A stretch of 64,000 nucleotides of DNA from Alphaproteobacteria bacterium MedPE-SWcel. Its GTDB lineage: Bacteria; Pseudomonadota; Alphaproteobacteria; Rhodobacterales; Rhodobacteraceae. The translations under genes and the position numbers were made by a program. The notes under the pieces were generated by a model. That model had not been told where the DNA came from, made no database searches, and saw nothing but the letters and a program-made list of their open reading frames with translations. Positions 42,816 to 51,464 of the stretch are shown here, piece after piece; positions within the stretch are counted from its first letter, which is position 1, and each line of letters opens with the position of its first letter. The stretch covers positions 62,001 through 126,000 of the forward strand of contig MPDC01000007.1 in the NCBI GenBank assembly GCA_001874255.1, given 5' to 3'.

Positions 42816-44639
42816 ATGGCATCATTCTGGAAAAGCGGAGCCGCCTTGGTGGCTCTTGTCGGCCTGAGTGGACTGGGTGGCTTGGGCGGCCTGGTCAGCA
42901 CTGCCGCTGCGCAACAGGTCGCGGATGCGGTGGCGCCCGAAATCGCGATCGAACCGGCAGGTCTCACCCTGTCCGAGGCGGCCGCCGCGTCAATGGCGGC
43001 TCGTGATGCGGGCATCCCGGTCGAGGCCGAGGACTGGATGGTCGCCGCCGCCAACCCCCTCGCCGTCGAGGCGGGCGCGCGGGTGTTGCGCGCCGGAGGG
43101 TCCGCAGCCGATGCGATGATCGCGGTTCAGACCGTTCTGGGGCTGGTGGAGCCGCAATCCTCCGGCCTCGGCGGGGGTGCCTTTCTGGTCTATTACGAGG
43201 CCGCGACGGGCGAATTGACGACGCTGGACGCCAGAGAGACCGCGCCGCTGGCGGCCACCCCGCGGCTGTTTCAGGACGAGGACGGCGCACCGCTGGGGTT
43301 CTTCGACGCGGTGGTCGGGGGGCGGTCTGTCGGCACGCCGGGCACGCCTGCCTTGCTGGAGGCGGCGCATCGCAAATGGGGGCGCGCGACTTGGGGCACG
43401 CTGTTCGCGGATGCCATCGATCTGGCCGAAACGGGGTTCGCAGTTTCGCCACGGATGGCCGGATCGATCGCCAATGACGCCGAGCGTCTGGCCCGGTTCC
43501 CGGCCACGGCCGCCTATTTCCTGCCGGAGGGCCAGCCGCTCGAGCCGGGCGAGGTGATCACCAACACCGCCTATGCGAAGGTGCTGCGGGCCATGGTGCA
43601 GGAGGGCGCGGACGCCTTCTACAGCGGCCCGATTGCGGCCGATATCCTGCGCACGGTTCAGTCGGCGGCGGGCAATCCGGGGGTGCTGTCGGCAATGGAT
43701 CTGGCGCTCTATCAGGTCAGGGAGCGGCCTGCGGTCTGCGCCAGCTACCGCGCTTTCGAGGCCTGCGGCATGGGGCCCCCCTCCTCGGGCGCCCTCACCG
43801 TGGGGCAGATCCTCGGCATGCTGGGGTCATATGATCTGGCGGCGCTGGGGGCGGAGAACCCGGCCAGCTGGCGGCTGATCGGTGACGCCTCGCGTCTCGC
43901 CTTTGCCGACCGGGGGCGCTACATGGCCGACAGCGACTACGTGCCGGTGCCCACCGCCGGTCTGGTCGACCCGGAGTATCTGGCGGATCGTGCCGGACTG
44001 CTGCAGGGCGATCAGGCGCTCGAGGCCGTCACTGCGGGCAGGCCGACCTTTGATCACGCGCTGATCCTGGCAGATGACGAGAGCCTCGAATTCCCCTCCA
44101 CGTCGCATATCTCCATTGTCGATCGCTACGGCGATGTGCTGTCGATGACCACCACGATCGAGAACGGCTTTGGCTCCCGGCTGATGACCAACGGCTTCCT
44201 GCTGAACAATGAGCTGACGGATTTCTCGTTTCGCAGCCATGTGGAGGGGGTGCCGATTGCCAACCGGCTGGAGCCGGGGAAACGGCCCCGGTCGTCGATG
44301 TCTCCGACCATTGTCCTGCAGGATGGGGCGCCGGTGCTGGCCATCGGCTCTCCCGGTGGGAGCCGGATCATCGGCTATGTGGCGACGGCCATTGTCGCCT
44401 GGGCGGATTGGGGGCTGAACCTGCAGGAGGCGCTGTCCCTGCCTCATGCGGTGAACCGGTTCGGCACCTACGATCTGGAGGCCGGGACCGAGGCCGAAGC
44501 ACTGGCAGAGCCGCTGATGGCGCTGGGATATGAGGTGAACATACGCGATCTCAACTCCGGTCTGCATGCGATCGAGATCGGCGAGACGCTGAAGGGGGCC
44601 GCAGATCCCCGGCGCGAGGGGATCGCACTCGGAGAGTGA
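42816..44639 (+). CDS. ggt: Gamma-glutamyltransferase
   Basis: 607-residue GGT precursor. A signal peptide (core made of a GLG-type repeat, GLSGLGGLGG) precedes the mature protein. The enzyme self-cleaves before T429 (FPSTSHISIVD), making large and small subunits with Thr as nucleophile. Other marks: SSGLGGGAFLVYY, ETAPLAA (the Arg/Glu region that binds the gamma-glutamyl group), and GSPGGSRI near the C-terminus. It hydrolyses or transfers the gamma-glutamyl group of glutathione in the periplasm. GGGAGGAAGAC precedes ATG 42816. It seems monocistronic. Confidence 0.93.
   Translation: MASFWKSGAALVALVGLSGLGGLGGLVSTAAAQQVADAVAPEIAIEPAGLTLSEAAAASMAARDAGIPVEAEDWMVAAANPLAVEAGARVLRAGGSAADAMIAVQTVLGLVEPQSSGLGGGAFLVYYEAATGELTTLDARETAPLAATPRLFQDEDGAPLGFFDAVVGGRSVGTPGTPALLEAAHRKWGRATWGTLFADAIDLAETGFAVSPRMAGSIANDAERLARFPATAAYFLPEGQPLEPGEVITNTAYAKVLRAMVQEGADAFYSGPIAADILRTVQSAAGNPGVLSAMDLALYQVRERPAVCASYRAFEACGMGPPSSGALTVGQILGMLGSYDLAALGAENPASWRLIGDASRLAFADRGRYMADSDYVPVPTAGLVDPEYLADRAGLLQGDQALEAVTAGRPTFDHALILADDESLEFPSTSHISIVDRYGDVLSMTTTIENGFGSRLMTNGFLLNNELTDFSFRSHVEGVPIANRLEPGKRPRSSMSPTIVLQDGAPVLAIGSPGGSRIIGYVATAIVAWADWGLNLQEALSLPHAVNRFGTYDLEAGTEAEALAEPLMALGYEVNIRDLNSGLHAIEIGETLKGAADPRREGIALGE
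42861..42896 (+). repeat. Degenerate 9-bp repeat in the ggt signal peptide
   Basis: Four 9-base units (GGCCTGAGT, GGACTGGGT, GGCTTGGGC, GGCCTGGTC) encode GLS, GLG, GLG, GLV and form the hydrophobic core of the signal peptide. Confidence 0.75.
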
Positions 44640-44660
44640 CCGGGCGCGGGTCTGTCTGGA

Positions 44661-44694
44661 GCGCGGCGGGGCCTGCGTGAGGCGCGGCGGGGCC
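44661..44694. repeat. 13-bp direct repeat with 8-base spacer downstream of ggt
   Basis: GCGCGGCGGGGCC occurs at 44661-44673 and 44682-44694, that is, with a 21-base period. It lies in the 254-base gap after ggt. Confidence 0.85.
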
Positions 44695-44825
44695 GGTTTG
44701 CGGCGAGGGATGGCGCGGGGTGAGGGCCGCAGCAGGGCGGCACCTGCGCATCTTGGCCTCGGGGGCTGCGGGCCTTGCGGTCCGGACGGGCCGGGCCTAG
44801 GGTGCGGCGCAGTCTGCCGTTAACA

Positions 44826-44842
44826 AGGCAAATGATTTGCCT
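44826..44842 (+). promoter_or_regulatory. Operator-like palindrome upstream of the FAD-linked dehydrogenase
   Basis: AGGCAAA-TGA-TTTGCCT is a perfect 7-3-7 palindrome about 50 bases before the start codon. The size and symmetry suit a dimeric regulator such as a GntR-type repressor; none is encoded next to it. Confidence 0.5.
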
Positions 44843-44847
44843 GCAGA

Positions 44848-44881
44848 CCGGCACCGCATTTGGGCCGGCACCGCATTTGGG
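44848..44881 (+). repeat. 17-bp perfect direct repeat in the leader of the FAD-linked dehydrogenase
   Basis: CCGGCACCGCATTTGGG occurs at 44848-44864 and 44865-44881 with no mismatch, ending 12 bases before the start codon. The last copy runs into the GGGAGAGAGACC ribosome site. Confidence 0.92.
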
Positions 44882-44893
44882 AGAGAGACCACC

Positions 44894-46291
44894 ATGGTTC
44901 AGGCCACCACCATGCCCCGCAACGAAACCGGTATCAAAGCGGCCGTCGCGCGGCTGGCCGCGCAGTTCGGAGACCGGCTGCAGACCGGTCAGGCCCTGCG
45001 GGAGCAACATGGCCACACCACCACCTGGATTGAAACCCAGGCGCCGGATGCGGTGGTCTTTCCTACCTCGACCGAAGAGGTGGCTGATATTGTCAAGATC
45101 TGTGCCGATCTGGCCGTGCCGGTCATTGCCTTTGGCACCGGCACCTCGCTCGAGGGGCATGTGAATGCGCCGGCGGGGGGCATCTGTGTCGACATGATGC
45201 GGATGGACGCCATTGTGGCGCTGCATCAGGACGATCTGGATGTGGTGGTGCAGCCCGGCGTCACGCGCGAGCAGCTCAATACCTACCTGCGCGATCAGGG
45301 CCTGTTCTTTCCCATTGATCCCGGCGCCAATGCCTCGCTCGGGGGCATGGCGGCGACCCGCGCCTCGGGCACCAACGCGGTCCGCTATGGCACCATGAAA
45401 GACAACGTGCTGAGCCTGGAGGCGGTGATGGCCGACGGCACCGTGATCCGCACCGCGTCGCGGGCCAGGAAATCCTCGGCGGGCTATGACATGACGCGGC
45501 TCTTGGTGGGCTCCGAAGGCACGCTGGGTCTGATCACCGAAATCACCCTGCGTCTGCAGGGCATCCCGGAGGCGATCCGCTCTGCCCGCTGCTCGTTCCG
45601 CAGCGTCGATGACGCCTGCCGCGCGGTGATGATGACCATTCAATACGGCATTCCCGTCGCCCGGATCGAATTGCTGGACGAACTGAGCGTGCGCGCCGCC
45701 AATCAGCATTCCGGCCTGGAACTGCCCGAGGTGCCGTTGCTGCTGCTGGAGTTCCACAGCTCTGACGCCTCCGTGGTGGAGCAGGCGCAAACCTTCGCGC
45801 AGATCGCCGGGGACTTTGGCGGCTTCGACATCGCGGCGACCTCCACGGCGGAGGAGCGCAACAAGCTCTGGCAGGCGCGGCATGACATGTATTGGGCCTG
45901 TCTCGGGTTGCGGCCGGGGGCCAAGGGGATCTCGACCGATGTCTGCGTGCCGATCTCGCGGCTGGCGGACTGTGTGTCGACCGCCCGCGCCAAGGCCGAA
46001 GAGATGGGGCTGCTGGCGCCGATCGTGGGCCATGTGGGTGACGGCAATTTTCACGCGCTGCTGCTGATCGACATGGAAAGCGCCGAGGAACGGAGCAAGG
46101 CAGAGGCCTATGTGAGCTGGCTGAACGAGCTGGCGATCTCGATGGAGGGCACCTGCACCGGCGAACACGGCATAGGGCAGGGCAAGCGGCCCTATCTGCA
46201 GCGCGAACTGGGCGAAACCACCCGTTTCATGGCGGCGCTCAAGGCGGCGCTGGACCCGGACAATATCCTGAACCCCGGCAAGATCCTGTAG
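44894..46291 (+). CDS. FAD-linked oxidase, D-lactate/glycolate dehydrogenase type
   Basis: 465 residues. The FAD_binding_4 domain (VVFPTSTEEVADIVKIC, PVIAFGTGTSLEGHV, LGGMAATRASGTNAVRYG) is followed by an FAD-oxidase_C domain ending in GHVGDGNFHALLL and GEHGIGQGK. This is the pattern of D-lactate dehydrogenase (cytochrome) and GlcD. It oxidises a D-2-hydroxy acid and passes electrons to the membrane chain. Without glcE/glcF partners nearby, a D-lactate or D-2-hydroxyacid substrate is likelier than glycolate. Start ATG 44894 follows GGGAGAGAGACC. Confidence 0.9.
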   Translation: MVQATTMPRNETGIKAAVARLAAQFGDRLQTGQALREQHGHTTTWIETQAPDAVVFPTSTEEVADIVKICADLAVPVIAFGTGTSLEGHVNAPAGGICVDMMRMDAIVALHQDDLDVVVQPGVTREQLNTYLRDQGLFFPIDPGANASLGGMAATRASGTNAVRYGTMKDNVLSLEAVMADGTVIRTASRARKSSAGYDMTRLLVGSEGTLGLITEITLRLQGIPEAIRSARCSFRSVDDACRAVMMTIQYGIPVARIELLDELSVRAANQHSGLELPEVPLLLLEFHSSDASVVEQAQTFAQIAGDFGGFDIAATSTAEERNKLWQARHDMYWACLGLRPGAKGISTDVCVPISRLADCVSTARAKAEEMGLLAPIVGHVGDGNFHALLLIDMESAEERSKAEAYVSWLNELAISMEGTCTGEHGIGQGKRPYLQRELGETTRFMAALKAALDPDNILNPGKIL

Positions 46292-46406
46292 AACAGCCGG
46301 GCAGCCGCGCCCGGCTGCCCGGAGTTTTTCGCCCCATGGTCATAGTTCTGCCCAAACTGCTGCGCAGCTTCGGTCAGGACGATGGCAAAAGGAGCCGGGC
46401 GGGCAG

Positions 46407-46871
46407 ATGTTCTTGATAAGACGGTTTATCGGGCTGATCAGGCTCTATGGTTTCGTGCTGATGTGCGGTGCCGTGGTGATCGGTGTCGACTATGACATGC
46501 AGTCCCGCGCCGCCGGTGCGACACTGCGGGACTATGCGCCGCAGGCCTATCTCGGCACCGTGCAACGCCGGCTGCGCGGTGAGGATCAGCTTCGGGTGGT
46601 CCCGGATGCAGCGGGCGGCCTGCAGGTGGCGGTGTCCGATTCTCAGATGACCACCCCTCTCGATCTCGCGCTGATGGCCGCACGTGGGCTGGCGGCGGCG
46701 CGGGCCAGCCTGCTGGGGCTGGAGCCGGACCGGGACGAGATCGCCTTGCTGCCGACGCCCGTCGCGACCCGGACGGTCCCCCCGGATGCGGCAGCTCAGG
46801 ACCGGGGCGCGGAGGAAGACGCGCCGCGCCAGACGCCCTGCGTGCGCCGCAACAATGTGCTGAGTTGCTAG
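46407..46871 (+). CDS. Small hypothetical membrane-anchored protein
   Basis: 154 residues, not recognised. One N-terminal membrane segment (about residues 9-27, IGLIRLYGFVLMCGAVVIG) is followed by a soluble, alanine/arginine-rich part with no clear domain; two cysteines lie in the last 12 residues. Codon use looks like that of neighbouring genes and a GGGCGGGCAG stretch precedes ATG 46407. A GC-rich hairpin follows the stop. A periplasm-facing anchored protein is the likeliest topology. Confidence 0.65.
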   Translation: MFLIRRFIGLIRLYGFVLMCGAVVIGVDYDMQSRAAGATLRDYAPQAYLGTVQRRLRGEDQLRVVPDAAGGLQVAVSDSQMTTPLDLALMAARGLAAARASLLGLEPDRDEIALLPTPVATRTVPPDAAAQDRGAEEDAPRQTPCVRRNNVLSC

Positions 46872-46879
46872 GCAGCTCT

Positions 46880-46900
46880 GCGGCGGCGGCTGGCCGCCGC
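46880..46900 (+). terminator. GC-rich hairpin after the small membrane protein gene
   Basis: GCGGCGGC (46880-46887) pairs with GCCGCCGC (46893-46900), followed by TCTCTT. Likely terminator. Confidence 0.6.
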
Positions 46901-46910
46901 TCTCTTGCCC

Positions 46911-46994
46911 CACGGCCCCCGGCCCCTTGCCCAACGGCCCCCGCCCCCTTGCGCGCCCGACCCCCGGCCCCTTTGCGCCACGGCCCCCGCGCCC
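46911..46994. repeat. C-rich imperfect tandem repeat
   Basis: About four imperfect units of roughly 20-26 bases, each with ACGGCCCCC or GACCCCC followed by GGCCCC/GCCCCC and TTGC. The strand is almost free of purine runs. The tract lies in the leader upstream of the DMGDH-like gene. Confidence 0.75.
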
Positions 46995-47144
46995 ACAGGC
47001 TCCCGCACAAAATCGCAGTATTGCCTGTGAAAGCCGACGCAAGGTCGGTTTTGTCATTTTTTGCGTCGGCCTGCTTTCGCGCCTTGTCGCAGTCTCGGTC
47101 ATAACCAATTCAATCGTGAATCAGTGATCTCGGAGAGCGGGCGT

Positions 47145-49655
47145 ATGAAAACCCAAGTCAAAGCGTTGATCGTCGGTGGCGGTGCCATCGGAACCTCGAT
47201 CGCATATCATCTGGCCAAAGCCGGTTGGGATGACGTCATGCTGATTGAGCGTGACGAGCTGACCTCCGGCTCCACCTGGCATGCGGCCGGCCTGCTGCCG
47301 CTCTTCAACATGTCCTATGCGACCACCCATATCCACAAATACTCGGTGGAGTTCTACAAGACGCTGGAGGCCGAAACCGGCCTCAACGCGGGCTTTGCGG
47401 TGGTGGGCAACCTGCGGATGGCGCAGACCGACGCGCGTATGGACGAATACATGCTCTATGCCGCGACGGCGGAAACCTGCGGCGTGCCCTATCAGTGGAT
47501 GACCCCGGACGAGATCAAGGAACGCTGGCCGCTGATCAATACCTCCGATCTGAAGGGCGCGCTCTACCACCACACCGACGGCTATATCAATCCCGCCGAT
47601 GTGACCCAGGCCATGGCCAAGGGCGCCCGTCAGCACGGCGCCATGATCGAACGCAAATGGCAGGCCGACGGGTTCCACTGGACCGGCAGCCATTGGGAGG
47701 TCACCTGCACCAAGATGGTGGAAAAGGGCGGCAACCTGGTGCCCTCGGACGAGCAGATCGTGATCACCGCCGAACATGTGGTCACCGCCTCCGGCAACCA
47801 CGCGCAGCGCACCGCAAAGATGCTTGGCATCAAGATGCCCGCGATCCCGGTCGAGCATCAGTTCATCGTCACCGATGTGGATCCTGCGCTGCAGCAATAC
47901 CGCGACGCAGGCAGGCCCGAACATCCGGTGATCCGCGACGCTGATGCGCAGTCCTATGTGCGCGAGGAACGCGGCGGCTGGATTCTCGGCGTCTATGAGA
48001 AAAACGCGCCTGCCTGCTTTGAATACGGGGTGCCGGACAGTTTCCGCGCCGACCTCTTCCCGCTCGATCTGGAGCGCATCGAAGATCAGTATATGGCGAT
48101 GATCCACCGCATTCCCTCCTGCGAGAAAAGCGGCCTGAAGGATGATTTCAACGGCCCGATCTGCTACACGCCCGACGGCAACCCGCTGGTGGGCCCGGCG
48201 CCGGGCTTGCGCAACATGTGGCTGGCCGAGGGCTTTTCCTTCGGGATCACGGCGGCGGGCGGCACGGGCTATTATCTGGCGCAGCTGATGGTCGAGGGCG
48301 AAGCCGAGATCGACATGGCCTCGCTTGACCCGAAACGCTACTCCTCCAGCTGGATGACCACGGAATTCGCGGCGCGCAAGAACGAAGAATGCTACGATCA
48401 CGTCTATATCCTGCACCACCCGGACGAAGAACGCCCGGCGGCGCGGCCGCTGCGCACCGCGCCCGCCTTTGACCGCCAGGCCGCGCGCGGCGCGCAATTT
48501 GGCTGGGTGAACGGCTGGGAACGGCCGAACTACTACGGCCCCGTCGATGCGCCGGAACATTTCGACCATGACGCCCGGTCCTTCCGGCGTGGCGGCTGGT
48601 GGAAATACGCCGTCGAGGAGGCCCGCGCGATCCGCGAGGGCGTCGGGCTGGTGGATGCCACCGCCTTTACCAAACATATCGTCAAAGGTGCCGGGGCCAC
48701 GGCGTTCCTCGATTGGTTCACCTGCAACAAGCTGCCCAAAATTGGCCGGATCAACCTGACCTACGCGCTGACGGCCCATGGCACCACCCGCACCGAATAT
48801 ACCATCGTGCGCCTGAAGGAGGACGAATACTACCTCGTCTCCGCCGGGGCCTGGAGCGAATATGACGCCGACTACCTGAAAAAGGCGATCGAGGACAAAG
48901 AGGCCGAATTCGGCCGGATCGAGCTGCAGGACGTGACCACCCAATGGGGCGTCTTTGCCATTGCCGGGCCAAAATCGCGCGATGTGCTGAAAGAGGTGAT
49001 CCGGGACGCCGACCCGGAAACGGCGCTGTCGAACAAACGTTTCCCCTGGCTCTCGGCCCGCCAGATCGAGCTGGGCATGTGCCCGGTCAACGCGATCCGC
49101 GTCGCCTATACCGGCGAATTGGGCTGGGAGCTGCACCACCCGATGGAGATGCAGAACTATCTCTTTGATCTGCTGGAAAAAGCAGGCGAGAAACACGGTA
49201 TGAAACTCGTCGGTGCCCGGGCCCAGAACTGGCTGCGGCAGGAAAAATCCTACCGCGCCTTCGGCAATGAACTGGGCCGCGATGCCACCCCGCTGGAGGC
49301 CGATCTGCCGCGGTTTGTCGATCTCGGCAAGGACTTTCACGGCAAGGCCAAACTGGAAGAGACCGGCGTGCGGGTCAAATGCTGCACCCTGCTGATCGAC
49401 GGGCCTGACGATGCCGATCCCTGGGGCCGCGAGGCGCTCTATACCGAGGACGGCGAAACCCGGGTCGGCCGGCTGACCTCGGGGGGCTATTCGGTGGCCT
49501 TCGAAAAATCCATCGGCATGGGCTATGTCACGCCCGACCATGCGGTCGAAGGCACCCGGCTCAAGGTGCGGATCCAGAACAAGCTGTGGGATGCGGTGGT
49601 GACCTGCGACAGCCCCTATGATCCGAAGAACGAAACCATCCGCAAGGACGGCTGA
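47145..49655 (+). CDS. FAD-dependent dimethylglycine/sarcosine dehydrogenase-type enzyme fused to GcvT domain
   Basis: 836 residues. The N-terminal DAO domain has the FAD motif GGGAIG (residues 11-16) and H46 in STWHAAGL, the histidine that carries covalent FAD in dimethylglycine and sarcosine dehydrogenases. An FAO_M linker follows, then GcvT folate-binding domains (WWKYAVEEARAIREGVGLVD, ELGWELHHPMEMQNYLFDLL in part). The reaction is oxidative N-demethylation with transfer of the one-carbon unit to tetrahydrofolate. Substrates could be dimethylglycine, sarcosine or another N-methyl amine. Start ATG 47145 is preferred to the longer frame at 47061. Confidence 0.9.
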   Translation: MKTQVKALIVGGGAIGTSIAYHLAKAGWDDVMLIERDELTSGSTWHAAGLLPLFNMSYATTHIHKYSVEFYKTLEAETGLNAGFAVVGNLRMAQTDARMDEYMLYAATAETCGVPYQWMTPDEIKERWPLINTSDLKGALYHHTDGYINPADVTQAMAKGARQHGAMIERKWQADGFHWTGSHWEVTCTKMVEKGGNLVPSDEQIVITAEHVVTASGNHAQRTAKMLGIKMPAIPVEHQFIVTDVDPALQQYRDAGRPEHPVIRDADAQSYVREERGGWILGVYEKNAPACFEYGVPDSFRADLFPLDLERIEDQYMAMIHRIPSCEKSGLKDDFNGPICYTPDGNPLVGPAPGLRNMWLAEGFSFGITAAGGTGYYLAQLMVEGEAEIDMASLDPKRYSSSWMTTEFAARKNEECYDHVYILHHPDEERPAARPLRTAPAFDRQAARGAQFGWVNGWERPNYYGPVDAPEHFDHDARSFRRGGWWKYAVEEARAIREGVGLVDATAFTKHIVKGAGATAFLDWFTCNKLPKIGRINLTYALTAHGTTRTEYTIVRLKEDEYYLVSAGAWSEYDADYLKKAIEDKEAEFGRIELQDVTTQWGVFAIAGPKSRDVLKEVIRDADPETALSNKRFPWLSARQIELGMCPVNAIRVAYTGELGWELHHPMEMQNYLFDLLEKAGEKHGMKLVGARAQNWLRQEKSYRAFGNELGRDATPLEADLPRFVDLGKDFHGKAKLEETGVRVKCCTLLIDGPDDADPWGREALYTEDGETRVGRLTSGGYSVAFEKSIGMGYVTPDHAVEGTRLKVRIQNKLWDAVVTCDSPYDPKNETIRKDG

Positions 49656-49741
49656 GGCTCTCTTTGCCGGTCTCTCCCCTGTCGGGCGACCTTCCCGGGG
49701 GGCTGCCGAGCGGCAGGCGACGTCGGGTCACCCTTGTTTGC

Positions 49742-49773
49742 ATGCACTCCGGACCATCCGGGGTGCATTTTTT
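49742..49773 (+). terminator. Rho-independent terminator of the DMGDH-like gene
   Basis: ATGCACTCCGGA (49742-49753) pairs with TCCGGGGTGCAT (49757-49768) with one wobble pair, loop CCA, and is followed by five T. Confidence 0.88.
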
Positions 49774-49860
49774 GTTTGGCGGTGGCGGAGCCATACATAA
49801 TAATAGTTACATGTGTAGGGCGCTTTGAAAGTCCGGCGATTGTCCGGGGAAATTGAGACC

Positions 49861-50838
49861 GTGAATAATTTCTTGAACGTATTTGGGCGCCTGCCGCCAC
49901 GTCGGCTGGAATTGATCATCCGCCTGTCATGTGTGGTGATGCTCGCGGCCTTTGCGGTCAAAGGGGCCGTGTTCGCACATTGGGGTCTGATGGTCGCCCT
50001 GATCGTGCTTGCCACCATCCTGCTGGTCAATTCCGGCGTGAAGATCTTTGGCCGGATACCGGTGGTGCCCCTGTCGGGGGTGGCGGCGGCGATCACGATG
50101 GCGGTCCTGCTGTCCACGGCCTATCTTGGTGTTCCGGGTGCAATCTGGCTGTTTCCGGCGCTGGTCGGGCTGCGGTTCCTCGGGGCCGAGACGCAGACCG
50201 GGCCCGCGCGGCTGGGCCTGGTGATCCTGGTGCCGATGATCGTCTTGTACCAAGGCGATGTGGGAAATGCCGCGCGGCTGTTTGGCGCCAGTACGATCTC
50301 GGCGCTGTATCTTTGGCTGGCCGAAGGCGAGATGCTCTCGCTGCGCTCCAAGCTGGATCAGGATCAGGGGCGCGACGTCCAGACCCGCGCCTTTACCCGC
50401 GCCCGGCTGGAGCGCGACATCCAGCAGATTCAGAAATTGGCCCCCGTCGGGTTGATCCTGATCCGCGTTGACGGGTTGATGGCCTTGCGCGAGCGGGGAC
50501 AGGCCTATCACGCCGACCAGATTCTGACCGGCGCCGCCGCCGGGATCATTCCGATGCTCAGCGCCCGTGAACGGCTCTATCGGCTGGGGGGAGAGGATTT
50601 CCTCATCAGCCTGGCGGGCTGGCGCTCCTACGAGAGCTACGAACTCGGAGAGCAAATTCGCAAGATGCTCGTGCGCTATATCTCGGATCTCGGCAGCGAA
50701 GAGGTGGCCATTCGGATCGGCGTGTCAGAGGTCATGGAGCCGGAGGCCTTTGACGCGGCACTGGATCTGACCTACGCGCAGGTCAAGAGCGAACGAACAG
50801 GCGCCGCGCCGGGCTCTCCTGCGGTATCGGTTTCCTGA
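49861..50838 (+). CDS. Membrane protein with degenerate GGDEF domain
   Basis: 325 residues. Five or six hydrophobic segments (about residues 15-155) form an N-terminal membrane sensor. The C-terminal part resembles a GGDEF domain: TRAFTRARLERDIQ, VGLILIRVDGLMAL, then RLGGEDFLISLAG. The signature reads GGEDF in place of GGDEF, and the substrate-binding residues around it are altered, so diguanylate cyclase activity is doubtful. A degenerate GTP-binding or c-di-GMP signalling role is possible. Start is uncertain: GTG 49861 is used; TTG 49825 gives 12 more residues. Confidence 0.72.
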   Translation: MNNFLNVFGRLPPRRLELIIRLSCVVMLAAFAVKGAVFAHWGLMVALIVLATILLVNSGVKIFGRIPVVPLSGVAAAITMAVLLSTAYLGVPGAIWLFPALVGLRFLGAETQTGPARLGLVILVPMIVLYQGDVGNAARLFGASTISALYLWLAEGEMLSLRSKLDQDQGRDVQTRAFTRARLERDIQQIQKLAPVGLILIRVDGLMALRERGQAYHADQILTGAAAGIIPMLSARERLYRLGGEDFLISLAGWRSYESYELGEQIRKMLVRYISDLGSEEVAIRIGVSEVMEPEAFDAALDLTYAQVKSERTGAAPGSPAVSVS

Positions 50839-50898
50839 CAGCTGTCTGGCGGCAATCCGGTCCGACGTTTGAGGCGGCAGAGATCGCCAGCCGGGCCT

Positions 50899-51366
50899 TC
50901 AGTGGGTAACGTCGCCGGGGCTGATGGTGCCGTCGCCATCCCGGTCCAGACTGCGGGCAAACCGGGCGGAACTGCGAAAATACTCCTGCCGTGAAATCAC
51001 GCCATCCGCATCGCTGTCGGAAAAGGTGAAGGCGTCGATCCGTCCGGGGCTGGCCTGGTGCGGCTGATATTTCTGCCCCAGATCGGTAAAGCGGGCGCGG
51101 GTGGCCTGCAGCAGCGCGTCGAACTCTGTCGCATTCAGATACTCGTCGCCATCGAGATCACCGCCGGGAAACTGCGAATTGCGCGAGGCCATGGCCTCTT
51201 CGATGGTGACGATACCATCGCCGTCGAAATCGAGGCTCTGCAGGAAACCATTTTGCGCCAGTGCCGGTGTCGGGATCAGCGCAGAGGCAAGCGACAGGCA
51301 AACAAGGAAGGAAACAAGGACGGGGGCCGCGATTGTGGCGGCACCATGACGGGCGATCTTGAACAT
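50899..51366 (-). CDS. Exported EF-hand calcium-binding protein
   Basis: 155 residues. Signal peptide ends near PALA-QNGF (residue 37). Four canonical EF-hand loops follow: D46-E57 (DFDGDGIVTIEE), D70-E81 (DLDGDEYLNATE), D117-E128 (DSDADGVISRQE) and D141-D152 (DRDGDGTISPGD); the last ends in D rather than E, and the second has E in place of glycine at position 6. It likely buffers or senses calcium in the periplasm. ATG 51366 is the only sensible start. Confidence 0.88.
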   Translation of the reverse strand: MFKIARHGAATIAAPVLVSFLVCLSLASALIPTPALAQNGFLQSLDFDGDGIVTIEEAMASRNSQFPGGDLDGDEYLNATEFDALLQATRARFTDLGQKYQPHQASPGRIDAFTFSDSDADGVISRQEYFRSSARFARSLDRDGDGTISPGDVTH

Positions 51367-51464
51367 TTGGGAAACTCGGCTTTTTATTGTGATGCAGAAA
51401 TAGGCACACCCCCGGCCGATTTCGAGGGGGGATTTGTCATAAATCGGTTACTTTTCTGCACAGC

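Noticed and set aside
47121-49541. 806-codon minus-strand frame opposite the DMGDH-like gene
   Set aside because: Antisense shadow frame; the plus-strand gene has full-length family motifs.
51409-51430. CCCCC...GGGGG considered as a hairpin between the EF-hand and DUF938 genes
   Set aside because: The pairing is five bases over a 12-base loop in low-complexity runs; not supported as a terminator.
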